From positions 1 through 64,000 of IMG/VR virus record IMGVR_UViG_3300028372_000002: 64,000 nucleotides of DNA; one strand, written 5' to 3'. The stretch comes from a virus. Made by a program: the position numbers and the translations under genes. A model generated the notes under the pieces. It saw nothing but the letters and a program-made list of their open reading frames with translations, ran no database searches and was not told where the DNA came from. Shown one piece after another: positions 56,301 through 64,000 of the stretch; position 1 is the stretch's first letter; each line of letters opens with the position of its first letter.

Positions 56301-57214
56301 TGCCGGATGATGCTTTGGAGGACTGGTACTCGATGCTTGAGCACAAGGTCCTCAGGCGGCAGCGGAAAGAGCCTGAGGTACTCCGAGATATTCCACTCCC
56401 GGAAGCTGATGAAAGGGATGTCGAGTTTGCTATCGATCGCCAGCACGCCGAGTTCTACTATTGGTGGCTTGAGAACTTCTTTGAGTGGATGGAGACGGAG
56501 ATTGCCAAGGAAGAGTCCTCCGGAAGCTACAGCATGAATAACGGCGCGATTTTGGCTCAGCTTCAGAAGCTCCAATTTGCAGCTACCATCCCTCAGTCCC
56601 CGAAGGTCAATGAAGGCGTGCCTGTGAAGTGGCCCGGGGGATTAACTACAAAACAAGAGGGTGTGGTTGACAGCGTAACTGAATCCGTCATCGCTGGTGG
56701 AGAGAAGGTCATCGTCTTCTCAAAAAGGCCCGAGCTTTTGGATCTTCTGGACGAAGAGTTCTACAAACGAGGTGTGTCTTCGGCGGTTTTTCATGGCGGC
56801 GTGACCATTTCCAATAGAAATAAGAAGCTCAAGAATTTCCGATCTCAGGACGGCCCCGATGTTCTTCTTATGTCGCTGGGATCTGGCAATACGGGATACA
56901 ACATACCTGAAGCAGACGCGGTATGGCTGTGCGACTACGATTGGGTCCCTTCAACTATGAAGCAGGCCGCAGCGCGTATGCTGCGGGCTGAATGGCTCAC
57001 CGAGGAACGCAAAGAGTCTGGCGCTCAACCTAAGATTCGTCAGGCTGTGCAGATGGGCACCATCGACGAATACATGAGGCAGTTGGTTAACCTGAAAATG
57101 GATGGCTTGGATCAGGCCCTTGACCGTCAGAATGCTGATTTTGACCCGGATAAATGGATGACTTATCGAGATTTCTCCGTAAAAATGTTCCGCGATCTAG
57201 GCTTTGAGCTGTAG
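53321..57214 (+). CDS. SNF2-type SF2 helicase interrupted by intein
   Basis: 1297 residues from ATG 53321, 949 after splicing. The Walker A is split: MGAGK ends at residue 428 and TRLSMSY resumes at 778. DEAHYLK near 886, LMSGTV, VIVFSKRPE near 1129, and GSGNTGYNIPEAD with QAAARMLRAEW complete the SF2 motifs. The N-terminal 400 residues are not recognised. Unspliced protein cannot bind ATP, so splicing would be needed for function. It probably translocates on DNA in replication or recombination beside the UvrD-like helicase. Confidence 0.85.
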   Translation: MSKSISPSDLVSFISELFEFNDRPGSLVAFPAAKPEWLDGIPSNHDVICVSEHVQSESQDGRVLVGRSFYRAVPFSADFYIAIGKSGVIEAPMLSLQSARFGPFGPSSRSDIEPALIETCLSGARRFACALVPRRFIVGDAFAKVRAWVRASSAAEALRVSIDSGVIDGFGDHMMLMVWHVGQSSKRDKPVWARVQKPDDFDDVIVDWQRSNWRAALFDEYKRIRLSGKCSMPEDFMRDEPDFRVEFRSDDSPVASERLKVCVDGNGGALRLVAQDDGALASLRAAKRMLGTKRDQVSKQRVPTLDFRLRARWLVRQDNGLDKIVDVLESFGFDVEISDDVPGWLQSINNRYRREIAPFEQNIQVDDGWECLHQERGVESALSDLYQNNLKRLDTDLPWPLWKFQERDVARMLCKPNSMYAAFMGAGKASTLDAKILTPSGWVRMGDITIGDHVTGRDGKPHKVVGVYPQGKKEVYRVTFSDGASTECCDEHLWNVMSPQLKNQSKGGYERWQTKSLRQIMDEGLRDRWGNLKNFIPMVEPVEFTPERDLPVDPYLLGLLLGDGYLGKTTPSISTADEAIIKEVARLIPSGMEVVYSSGYDYRLVNYGERVNPLYEHLDDLGVAGKLAQDKSVPERYLYASIEDRLSLLHGLMDSDGTPSRLAATFCSVSKKLAEDMTHLARSLGGTATIKSRQTSYTHNGHKRKGRMSWRVRVRLPEGIPLFRLKRKLDLVEGKGKPDPTRSITSIEAVGEKECQCIQVDADDQLYVTDDFIVTHNTRLSMSYIWMRGGRRNLVVLQSRLIDEFIEEAEKIGFPLEDIHVIEQIEDAEPENLKRLNLISYSKVWKQVGNSVRPLPEDAPKSAKPDACKTIAHVLRKTRFNSLIFDEAHYLKGGPSTMQARYSMLFRSKHVLLMSGTVARNYPRNLYPLMVRAFGSSSTSCQWAYGIPVEHPDKADSCTSGTRVFSDKFVETTYVSSQFSETSEGPKGRELPKVPDDALEDWYSMLEHKVLRRQRKEPEVLRDIPLPEADERDVEFAIDRQHAEFYYWWLENFFEWMETEIAKEESSGSYSMNNGAILAQLQKLQFAATIPQSPKVNEGVPVKWPGGLTTKQEGVVDSVTESVIAGGEKVIVFSKRPELLDLLDEEFYKRGVSSAVFHGGVTISNRNKKLKNFRSQDGPDVLLMSLGSGNTGYNIPEADAVWLCDYDWVPSTMKQAAARMLRAEWLTEERKESGAQPKIRQAVQMGTIDEYMRQLVNLKMDGLDQALDRQNADFDPDKWMTYRDFSVKMFRDLGFEL
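54605..55651 (+). other. Intein, probably class 3, with LAGLIDADG endonuclease
   Basis: 349 residues inserted between Lys and Thr of the Walker A motif. It starts with Ala (ASTLDAKILTPSGW), not Cys or Ser, and ends VTHN followed by Thr. Class 3 signature residues are present: Trp in CCDEHLWNV (block B), Cys in CQCIQVD (block F) and Thr in VTHN (block G). LLGLLLGDGYL near 555 and LLHGLMDSDG near 647 are the two LAGLIDADG helices of the homing endonuclease. Confidence 0.82.
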
Positions 57215-57223
57215 GGGGATAGG

Positions 57224-58594
57224 ATGCCGGTCGAGGTTGCACTTTCAGGAAAGGGGAATGTGTTCGTATTTATGACGCCATCTGGCGATCCTACGGTTGG
57301 TGCCGTAAGGGCTGAGCCAGATTATCTGTACATGGTGTCAAAGCGAAGGCGTGCTGGGACGATTGCTGGAATCGTCATGGCTCAATTTCCCTTCAGGATG
57401 TCCAAGAAGGAATGGTTTGCCTATGCACCAACCGCAGGCTTAGCGGGAAGGTATGAGATATACCCAACCGATAGTTCTACGTTGGTGGTCCATACTGGAG
57501 TTATTGGCGCGCAGACGACGGAATCCGCCTATCTTGAGCTAATACCCCTGATAGATTTTGAGTATGCCTACTCTAGGGCGGTGCTGACGAGGTCTATTGA
57601 TGATTCTCGGTACGATATACCCACTAAGCTCTTCAAGGGCATTGATTCGAAGAACCTAGCCAAGATGGAGTCGGACTGCCTCTCGGGTAAGTCGGAGGTC
57701 ATGCAGCCTGCGTTCGATTTGACGGGGAGCAGAAAGCCGGTGTGGTTAGTCAACCATAAGCCCTTGCTCCGAAAGCTGACGTTGAAGAGCGATGCGTCTG
57801 AAGATGATGTCAGGCTGGCTGCCATGCGCATCGCTAGATCGGCTCGTGGTGGAGCGCCGGAGCTTCCCTCGGAAGACCCGATAGAAAGGGCTACTTACTT
57901 CGACGTCAGGTATATTGAGACAATTGGCCGAGCATCATCGTCACGTCGGAGCGAAAACGTTGACTTCACGAAGCTGGAGGGGGATAGCTTCGACTACAAA
58001 GGCGATAGCTGGACTATAGGCACCGTCTATCCTCCAATGGACGACAAGCACGGCTGCGTGGCGGAGGTGCGTTCTGAGGGTGGGTTTGTGTCGGGGATCT
58101 CCCAAAAGGACATGCAGAAACTCCTTCTTGGTCAAAAAGAGGTTCAGCCCGAATGGACCTCTTTGCACCGGCGCAACTTCTTCGAGTCTCGGATCAGGGA
58201 TCAGGAACTTGGTAAGAAGTTAACTAACAAGGAGTTTACATCAGATGAGTACATGATCTCTGTGTACGAAGTCGTAGAGCACGAGGGGAATAGGCGCTTC
58301 AAGCGATTACAGCGGTGTACTTGGGAGGCTTGGAAGCGTAAAAGAGCTGCGAGTAGATTAAGCAAGCTCCACAAAAAGAAGAGAGAAAAGAGGATAGGCA
58401 ATCTATCTAGTCTTAAGAAGGCGTCAAATACATCGATAAAGAAGACCCCAGAAAACCCCATGTCTAAGCTGGCGCATCTGAAGCGAAAGTCCGCCGCCAT
58501 CAACGTTGAGAAAAAAGAGGATAAGACACAGGAAGATAAAAAGAAGCGGTTGAAAATAGGTCGATTAAGGAGGCTTAGCGATGCCAGCGAATAA
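57224..58594 (+). CDS. Unknown protein with basic C-terminal tail
   Basis: 456 residues from ATG 57224, with GGGGGATAGG upstream. The first 370 residues look like a folded alpha/beta protein without known motif. The last 85 residues are Lys/Arg-rich with repeated KLxxLKRKS- and RRLSDA-like units, probably disordered and DNA-binding. It is wedged between helicase and initiator genes, so a replication role is likely but unspecified. Confidence 0.72.
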   Translation: MPVEVALSGKGNVFVFMTPSGDPTVGAVRAEPDYLYMVSKRRRAGTIAGIVMAQFPFRMSKKEWFAYAPTAGLAGRYEIYPTDSSTLVVHTGVIGAQTTESAYLELIPLIDFEYAYSRAVLTRSIDDSRYDIPTKLFKGIDSKNLAKMESDCLSGKSEVMQPAFDLTGSRKPVWLVNHKPLLRKLTLKSDASEDDVRLAAMRIARSARGGAPELPSEDPIERATYFDVRYIETIGRASSSRRSENVDFTKLEGDSFDYKGDSWTIGTVYPPMDDKHGCVAEVRSEGGFVSGISQKDMQKLLLGQKEVQPEWTSLHRRNFFESRIRDQELGKKLTNKEFTSDEYMISVYEVVEHEGNRRFKRLQRCTWEAWKRKRAASRLSKLHKKKREKRIGNLSSLKKASNTSIKKTPENPMSKLAHLKRKSAAINVEKKEDKTQEDKKKRLKIGRLRRLSDASE

Positions 58595-58862
58595 AAACCC
58601 CATACCACCTCTTGCCGGTGAGAGAATCTCTACGAAGGATGGCGATGGGTACGTCATCGAGTCTTTTTCATTTTCCGATGAAGAAGACCTTCAAGACAGG
58701 GAGTTCCGGAATCGTCTGTCGGCTAAAATAGGAATGGACTACGAGAGTAAGTATTTCAGAGTTGTAGTAGAACTGATTGAGTCAAGAAATGTTAAGTCCT
58801 ATCACAGCTGGGAGGTAGAGTATGATGCTGACAGAGACGTTGAGAAAGCTCCTTGGAGATGA
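58581..58862 (+). CDS. Unknown small acidic protein
   Basis: 93 residues from ATG 58581, with AAGGAGG upstream. Overlaps both neighbours (14 and 41 bases). Acidic, mixed fold, no motif. Confidence 0.7.
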   Translation: MPANKNPIPPLAGERISTKDGDGYVIESFSFSDEEDLQDREFRNRLSAKIGMDYESKYFRVVVELIESRNVKSYHSWEVEYDADRDVEKAPWR

Positions 58863-59865
58863 GGCTAAGGCCGTCAGGGAAATTGGTCCGAAGCCTTTTG
58901 TTTTGTATCTTCTCATTAGGGCCGAAGCAGAAGAGGGCAGGTATGAGCGTGTCGATGATTGGGATTGGCGCGGTCGAGAAGAGATTCCCGGCGACGTTCT
59001 TTTTGTTGAGGGGACAGTGCCATCGGCAGCGCGTGCAATCGAGTGCACTCAGAAAGAGGTCCCGAACTATCTTCAAGCCCTTATGCACAGCGGGTGGTTG
59101 TATGACTATTACGTAGACGGAAAAGATTACACGGCCGTAGTAGCTACTGCCACGCGCTCTGTGCCGATTTACGCCGTAGAAGAGAAGGTCGCTACACTCG
59201 AATCTGAGCGCGTCTCTAGGAGCGCGCACCCAACCTCCATACCCTCTCGACGTAATCCCGGAGTCACAGCAAGAACCAAGGCACGCATGGCGGGGTTCAA
59301 AAAGAAGGCCAAAGAGGTCAAAGCTCACACCGACAAGCTCCATGAGGCTAACGCAAAGAAGTTCCTGAAGAGAGATCAAGAGAAGACCAAGAAACAGTTC
59401 GGTTACACGGGAGCATCATCTCATGGTGCGATGACATCTAGGTTTATGAACGAGGATGGCTCCTACAAGGCCAACGATATTGGCCTGCTCAAGATGTATG
59501 AACACGAATTTATCCACGCGTACTCTATGGATCCTCCCAAGGTCCTTACAGGCACGATGTCGCCCACCGCTAAAGGTAGGAAGCTTACCGCTATCGCCAG
59601 TGAGTTCACGCCAGAAGAGGCTATGAAAGCTGTCGAATATGCGATAAGACATTGGTCGGCGATCAAGGAGTATTGCCGCACGGATGAGTACCCCGGACCA
59701 GAGGCTATTTGGCGACTTAGATCAGACTTGTGTATGAGTATTAGGGCTGATGAGGATCCCCTTTCTGCACTCGAACGAAAAAACAACAACTCCAATAGCA
59801 ACGCAGATGCTGGCGAGTGGACCCAATCAGGCGAGGATGATTCGTGGTGCAACCCTCTCACATAA
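58822..59865 (+). CDS. Replication initiator-like protein
   Basis: 347 residues from ATG 58822 (GGGAGGTAGAG upstream). The N-terminal 130 residues follow the winged-helix plan of phage initiators (LLGDEAKAVREIG, PSAARAIECTQKEVPNYLQAL). A long Lys-rich helix follows, then a helical C-terminal domain (about 210-320). Followed at once by a DnaC-like loader and, further on, a DnaB-like helicase, as in classic initiator-loader-helicase blocks. It contains the repeated 16-mer variant GTGCAATCGAGTGCAC at 59033-59048. Confidence 0.65.
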   Translation: MMLTETLRKLLGDEAKAVREIGPKPFVLYLLIRAEAEEGRYERVDDWDWRGREEIPGDVLFVEGTVPSAARAIECTQKEVPNYLQALMHSGWLYDYYVDGKDYTAVVATATRSVPIYAVEEKVATLESERVSRSAHPTSIPSRRNPGVTARTKARMAGFKKKAKEVKAHTDKLHEANAKKFLKRDQEKTKKQFGYTGASSHGAMTSRFMNEDGSYKANDIGLLKMYEHEFIHAYSMDPPKVLTGTMSPTAKGRKLTAIASEFTPEEAMKAVEYAIRHWSAIKEYCRTDEYPGPEAIWRLRSDLCMSIRADEDPLSALERKNNNSNSNADAGEWTQSGEDDSWCNPLT

Positions 59866-59876
59866 GAAGACCTTGG

Positions 59877-60515
59877 ATGCCTATGCGGGAGCTGGATGAG
59901 GTTGATTATAACCACATACATCTCCCCGATAGGTACAGGTGTGCAGATTTCGGCCTGATTCAAGACGAAAAGGTAAAGAGCTACATAAAGACCTACCTCC
60001 TAAACATCAGAAGGATGCGAGAGGAAGGAAATGGTTTTTTGCTATACGGGAAGAACGGCGTAGGCAAGACCATGGCTCTATCTGTGATACTGAGAGCCTT
60101 TCGAATGCATGGCCAGTCATGCCTCTATATCTTAGCACCGGACATAGCCGAGGCTGCGATTGAAGGCACCATTATGGAAGAGCTTGGCTGTAAGCTATGG
60201 GATTACATGAGGGGTGTAGACGTACTCCTGATAGATGAGCTTGGTAAGGAGCATGACTCTAAGAGTGGTTGGTCGGCCACAAAGATGGAAAACCTCTTTA
60301 GATCTCGATACAGCAACAATTTAGTTACGCTAGTATCCACCAACCTACGACCCCAAAGACTCAAGAATAAGCCGAGTATCGACGCAATGGATAAGAGATA
60401 CAAGCACTCCATGCTCAACGTTATCGGATCCTGCATGTACGTAATGCAAATGGATGGCGTGGATTTAAGGCAGGGTAAATTACCCGATCTCAAAAAGCCC
60501 GACACTGACAATTGA
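59877..60515 (+). CDS. DnaC-like helicase loader ATPase
   Basis: 212 residues from ATG 59877; GTG 59844 would overlap the previous gene. GKNGVGKT near residue 58-65 is Walker A, LLIDELG near 117 is Walker B, and STNLRPQRLKN near 160 is the sensor-I-type segment of DnaC/IstB AAA+ proteins. It should load the replicative helicase at 61239 onto DNA opened by the initiator at 58822. Confidence 0.85.
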   Translation: MPMRELDEVDYNHIHLPDRYRCADFGLIQDEKVKSYIKTYLLNIRRMREEGNGFLLYGKNGVGKTMALSVILRAFRMHGQSCLYILAPDIAEAAIEGTIMEELGCKLWDYMRGVDVLLIDELGKEHDSKSGWSATKMENLFRSRYSNNLVTLVSTNLRPQRLKNKPSIDAMDKRYKHSMLNVIGSCMYVMQMDGVDLRQGKLPDLKKPDTDN

Positions 60516-60536
60516 TTTTGACTCAAAAGGACCCCC

Positions 60537-61232
60537 ATGTTTGGACTCATAAAGCAGCAGGTAAGTGAGCTATCTGAGAGCCAGAGCGCTTCGTTTAAGC
60601 TGTTCCGGCAACCGGTTGATGAGCTTAATTTTTCTGAGATGGTTTCGGTATCTTCATTCTTGCAGGCGTTGTCGAAGATAATTGATAAAAGACGCACTAA
60701 GATTGGCAATCTTCTAGACGAAAGAATCAATAGCGGTGACGTTGATGAGCGACCGCTGGTCGAGTCCGAAACAGGCAAGAGTGTAAGCGTAGAGATGCCC
60801 GGGTTTTCGGTGCAGCAAGTCCGTAAGGGTGGTGACAAGAAGCCAAGCGTCGGCAACCTCAAGAGGCTTATGAAGGGGAAGGGTCTCGAAGATCAAGTAA
60901 ATAACCTTCTCAAGCCCAAGAAGAAATCTCTGAACAAAAAGAAGCTGGCGTCTGTCCTGAAGGAGGCGGAAGAGGCCGGTATCGATACCTCAGAGGTCTA
61001 TGAGGTCAAGGAGTATGAGGTCGACACCGCCAAGCTATCCGCGTTTGCAGCAGTGACGCAAGAGCAAGACCTCGGCTTTGTTATCACCGAAGAGGACGTC
61101 GACTCTGTTTACGAAGAGGTCAAGGTGTCTTCGTACGTCAAGTGCACCCTCGACAAAGACATCCAGAAGAGTGTTATCGAGGCTGTGAATGGTGAGACCA
61201 GCTCCTTTATCCTTCCTGAGAACCTCGGTTAA
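60537..61232 (+). CDS. Unknown protein between loader and helicase
   Basis: 231 residues from ATG 60537, with AAAAGGA upstream. Lys-rich middle (about 95-135) and an acidic C-terminal third with an even strand/helix mix. No family recognised. Its place between the loader and helicase suggests a replication accessory protein, such as a single-strand binding or bridging factor. Confidence 0.72.
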   Translation: MFGLIKQQVSELSESQSASFKLFRQPVDELNFSEMVSVSSFLQALSKIIDKRRTKIGNLLDERINSGDVDERPLVESETGKSVSVEMPGFSVQQVRKGGDKKPSVGNLKRLMKGKGLEDQVNNLLKPKKKSLNKKKLASVLKEAEEAGIDTSEVYEVKEYEVDTAKLSAFAAVTQEQDLGFVITEEDVDSVYEEVKVSSYVKCTLDKDIQKSVIEAVNGETSSFILPENLG

Positions 61233-61238
61233 TAAAAG

Positions 61239-62537
61239 ATGTCCAATAACGGTTTGACAATTGATCAGATCGTCATCAGGAAGGCGCTTCGTCACGAGAA
61301 GGGACTCTGGAGCATAAACGAGCACGGAGTCCGCAGGGAGTATCTACAAAGCGACGGCCGTAAGGGCTGGGACTTCATAGAAACTTACCAAGCCAAAAAC
61401 GACGGACAGCGTCCGGGTGACGAAGTTCTGGTCTTTGAGATGGGGTGGCCAAAGGTCAGGTTCGAAGATCTTCCTGACATGACGATAAGTCATGTCTGCA
61501 ATATCATCCTCGGCCGAACGATTGAGAACATTAGCCTTCGATCGCTCGCCAACATCGAGACCACGTTTGCGCAGAAAGGAAATGAGTCGCGCTTTGAGGC
61601 TAGAGAGCAAATCCTTCATCTTGCTGAGGAACTAAAAGAGGTAGACACTGTCAGTCAAGCTGCTGTTGAGCTTATGTCGCTCTACCCGGATGTGGGCGTC
61701 AATTACGAACTCTACAAGCAGGGTAAGCTTGGCGCTAGTACGCCGTGGCCGACGATTACAAAGCATATCGCAGGTTACCAAGATGGTCACGTCGTCTACT
61801 TTGTTGCGCGCCCAAAGACGGGCAAGACGTGGGTATTGCTATATAACTGCCTGCATCTCTTCAATGAAGGCCAGAAGGTTCTATTAGTAAGCCCGGAGCT
61901 GACACACATCGAGGCTGCCGAGAGGATGGCGTGTATCCACCTAGAGATACCCTATGAGATGTTCACGGACGGGCAGCTAGGGAACGCGCACGAGGCGAGG
62001 CTGAAAGCCGGTATTGAGGATTTTCAAGACAGGAAGGGCTTCAAAATACTCGACAAGAAGGGTTTGTCGAAGCAGCAAATAGAGTCCGCCATCGACCAGT
62101 ATGACCCCGATGTATTGGCTGTTGACTCGATGTATAAGGTTGGTGAAGGGTACAACACCAAGGAGAAGATTTCTGACGCCGCAGACTGGCTCAGTAGAGT
62201 CGTAGAGCGAGGACGCCCGAGAAAAGGCTTTGCCACTAGCCAGATGAACAGAGATGCCATCTCCGCTGAGACCACAGTTATGGAGAACATCTACGGTTCT
62301 GACGCAATCGGTCAAGACGCTCATCTCATTTACGGACTCTTTCAGGACCACCAGATGAGGAAGGATAATCAGATTGGCTGGAAGCAGCTGGCTGTGCGTC
62401 GAGGAAAGTGGCACCCTCCCTTCTTCGCAAACATAGATCTCATATCGATGAACTTTGGTGAGATTAACGAGAGCGCCTACGATCGAGATGAAGATGATGA
62501 CATGAAGACAGATGACGAGTTCGAGATCCTTTACTAG
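61239..62537 (+). CDS. DnaB-like replicative helicase (RecA fold)
   Basis: 432 residues from ATG 61239. ARPKTGKTW near residue 189-197 is Walker A, VLLVSPELT near 215 resembles the DnaB SxEM step, VLAVDSMYK near 290 is Walker B, and FATSQMNRDA near 330 fits the sensor region. The N-terminal domain differs from bacterial DnaB. Ring helicase that unwinds the fork. The C-terminus is an acidic tail. Confidence 0.82.
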   Translation: MSNNGLTIDQIVIRKALRHEKGLWSINEHGVRREYLQSDGRKGWDFIETYQAKNDGQRPGDEVLVFEMGWPKVRFEDLPDMTISHVCNIILGRTIENISLRSLANIETTFAQKGNESRFEAREQILHLAEELKEVDTVSQAAVELMSLYPDVGVNYELYKQGKLGASTPWPTITKHIAGYQDGHVVYFVARPKTGKTWVLLYNCLHLFNEGQKVLLVSPELTHIEAAERMACIHLEIPYEMFTDGQLGNAHEARLKAGIEDFQDRKGFKILDKKGLSKQQIESAIDQYDPDVLAVDSMYKVGEGYNTKEKISDAADWLSRVVERGRPRKGFATSQMNRDAISAETTVMENIYGSDAIGQDAHLIYGLFQDHQMRKDNQIGWKQLAVRRGKWHPPFFANIDLISMNFGEINESAYDRDEDDDMKTDDEFEILY

Positions 62538-62546
62538 GAGGGCCGC

Positions 62547-62885
62547 ATGAAATCCATCAATGAGATGTACGGCGAAGTAATTGCTGAGCTTCGTAGAAGG
62601 AAGTTTACCGCTGAGCTACGACCCAACGGGGTCTTGGTTGGAGTAGGAAACGTGTCACTCATCATCTTTGAGATCGTTAGATCTGATCTTGAGAGGACAG
62701 TCTCAGACATCTGTGATGAGGTCGTGCTGAAGTTGAATGAGTATCTGGATATGGAAAAGAACGATGATCTGGATATTCACGAAGAGAAAATGAACTCCTT
62801 GCACTCGAAGCGGATCAGGCAGAACAATGTTTTGCAGAGGTCTAATCGACTTCTTAACCCGAAGACAAAAAAGGATCGAGGATGA
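62547..62885 (+). CDS. Unknown small protein
   Basis: 112 residues from ATG 62547 with TAGGAGGG upstream. A small alpha/beta domain followed by a basic C-terminus (Arg/Asn/Lys). Overlaps dcd by ATGA. Function unknown. Confidence 0.7.
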   Translation: MKSINEMYGEVIAELRRRKFTAELRPNGVLVGVGNVSLIIFEIVRSDLERTVSDICDEVVLKLNEYLDMEKNDDLDIHEEKMNSLHSKRIRQNNVLQRSNRLLNPKTKKDRG

Positions 62886-63538
62886 GCGTTCTAACTGGCC
62901 CGGAGATCGAGAAAGCTATCGAGGAAGGTGAAATCCTCGTACGGCCCTACGTGCAGTCAAACGTTGGCTCTAATTCTCTGGACCTTCGCATGGGGAATGA
63001 GGTTAAGCTTTATGTGGATAACGAGGGTCGACCGCTAGACGTGGTTTACCGAGAGGGTATGCGTCTTCTTCAGGCTGGCTTTCTTGGCAAGATCTGCGAA
63101 GAGAACCTGATCGAGTATCTCAGGGGTAAAGGAGCTATCCTTGATATTCGCAAAGAGAACAAGATCAAGGTGTTTGAGGTCCCGGAAGAGGGGATTGTTC
63201 TGCTGCCCGGTAGAGGTTACCTGCCAGCGACAATCGAATACATGGGGAGCGATCACTATGTGCCTGTACTACACGGCCGTTCGAGCGTCGGACGCCTCTT
63301 TGTAAGTATTCACCACACTGCTGGCTTTGGAGATACAGGCTTCGAGGGTACGTGGACTCTTGAGGTGACAGTAGAGCATCCCATCACGGTGTATCCCGGC
63401 GACCGCCTTTGTCAGGTAGCATTCCAGACCTGCAAGGGGGAGAAGAGGCTTTATGGAGACCGAAAAGGCTCCAAATATAATGGACAGAAGTCTCCCGGCG
63501 AGTCGAAGTTCTGGAAAGACTTTGGAAGTGACTCATGA
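62882..63538 (+). CDS. dcd: dCTP deaminase
   Basis: 218 residues from ATG 62882. Converts dCTP to dUTP (or on to dUMP in bifunctional forms). GRSSVGRLFVSIHHTAGFGD near 134-153 holds the trimer active-site motif, GFEGTWTLEV follows with the catalytic-Glu region, and KYNGQKSPG near 200 is the C-terminal lid. Compared with bacterial Dcd, an insertion of about 30 residues is seen near 60-90. Supplies dTTP precursors for phage DNA. Confidence 0.88.
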   Translation: MSVLTGPEIEKAIEEGEILVRPYVQSNVGSNSLDLRMGNEVKLYVDNEGRPLDVVYREGMRLLQAGFLGKICEENLIEYLRGKGAILDIRKENKIKVFEVPEEGIVLLPGRGYLPATIEYMGSDHYVPVLHGRSSVGRLFVSIHHTAGFGDTGFEGTWTLEVTVEHPITVYPGDRLCQVAFQTCKGEKRLYGDRKGSKYNGQKSPGESKFWKDFGSDS

Positions 63539-63957
63539 CATCCAGAGGAAGCTTGATACGGGCCGGAGATCACATTTGGGTTGATGATGAGGTTTGTCAG
63601 GTCACGTCGGTGGGCGGAAGTGACGACAGAGACGGGTATGTCAGAGTTGAGCTAGAGGGCAAAAAGCGCGCCAGACATGTTCCTGTCTCACGCGTCAGGG
63701 AAGTCCTTGTAGCAAGAGAAGAAGATCTTAGATCCATGCAAATTCTTGAGCTTCGCGTCATGGAGGCTGGTCTTCTCGCAAAGATTCGAATGCTAGATAG
63801 GCTAAGTGATTCCGGCCTAGAAATAAAAGGCGATGAGGATGTTGAGCTTGAGCTTCGGCGCGCACTGTACGCTGTTCGCTATCGGCTCAGAGTCAAAGAC
63901 GCCAGACCCGGACATTCTGGTGACGCGTTTGCTATTGAAGTAGAGGAACTTCGATGA
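63535..63957 (+). CDS. Unknown protein
   Basis: 140 residues from ATG 63535, overlapping dcd by ATGA. The N-terminal 55 residues look like a small beta barrel (AGDHIWVDDEVCQVTSVGG), followed by charged helices. No family recognised. Overlaps the next gene by ATGA. Confidence 0.7.
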   Translation: MTSRGSLIRAGDHIWVDDEVCQVTSVGGSDDRDGYVRVELEGKKRARHVPVSRVREVLVAREEDLRSMQILELRVMEAGLLAKIRMLDRLSDSGLEIKGDEDVELELRRALYAVRYRLRVKDARPGHSGDAFAIEVEELR

Positions 63958-64000
63958 ACGAGGGTGACATCTACACTCTCTGTGGGATGGCAGGAATCCA
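63954..64000 (+). CDS. Start of a gene cut by the window end
   Basis: ATG 63954 overlaps the preceding stop, and the frame stays open to the last base (15 codons). Coupled translation makes a real gene likely; nothing can be said of its function. Confidence 0.5.
   Translation, partial: MNEGDIYTLCGMAGI

Noticed and set aside
1-64000. tRNA genes and CRISPR arrays
   Set aside because: No cloverleaf with a T-arm GTTCGA-type signature in a gap and no regularly spaced repeats were found by eye; a dedicated scan was not possible.

Overview
The window looks like part of the genome of a large lytic tailed phage. It carries DNA-replication and nucleotide genes (beta clamp, RNase HII, DnaB-like and DnaC-like ATPases, dCTP deaminase, dNMP kinase, DHFR), an endolysin, an HU protein and many tightly packed small unknown genes that often overlap by ATGA. 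No ribosomal or transfer RNA genes, integrase module or terminase/portal/capsid genes were recognised, so this is mostly the early, replication and lysis part of a bigger genome. Lipoprotein-type signals and a spanin-like protein suggest a Gram-negative host; I cannot name it.

Layout. 1-7.4 kb: a leftward-closing block of small, mostly acidic unknown proteins on the + strand, separated by a repeated RNA element that I read as a type II hammerhead self-cleaving ribozyme (eight full copies, one of them with a mutated core, plus two half copies). 7.4-13 kb: a DUF2325-like protein, tandem serine recombinases (one apparently dead), a membrane zinc protease on the minus strand, and a GHKL ATPase fused to a zincin. 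13-20 kb: a double-HTH regulator, zinc-ribbon proteins, DHFR, an RlpA-like protein, and a minus-strand AAA+ ATPase. 20-25 kb: DNA methyltransferase, a DUF2493 protein split by a slippery A-run, Nudix hydrolase. 25-29 kb: a 1276-residue SNF2-type helicase with a duplicated N-terminal module. 29-36 kb: small, partly membrane proteins ending in a spanin-like lipoprotein, then LexA-like and HU DNA-binding proteins. 36-45 kb: dNMP kinase, phosphoesterase, replisome-organiser-like protein, beta clamp, RNase HII, DEDDh exonuclease. 45-47 kb: minus-strand virion-like protein interrupted by an in-frame TAA. 47-51 kb: SWIM protein, endolysin, uracil-DNA glycosylase. 51-64 kb: UvrD-like helicase, a second SNF2 helicase holding a probable class 3 intein in its Walker A motif, initiator/loader/DnaB trio, dCTP deaminase.

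The most interesting system is the hammerhead array. Each copy sits between two genes, just after the upstream stop codon and 25-35 bases before the next Shine-Dalgarno. Stems I and III differ in sequence from copy to copy but stay paired, and the loop of stem I is complementary to bases just 3' of stem II in every full copy, again with compensatory changes. If active, the array would cut one polycistronic RNA into single-gene mRNAs, each with a hairpin at both ends.

Three reading-frame breaks (near 1177, 3389 and 22013) all lie in short homopolymer runs, so sequencing or assembly error must be weighed against programmed frameshifting. Functions below come from reading motifs by eye; no database search was run.
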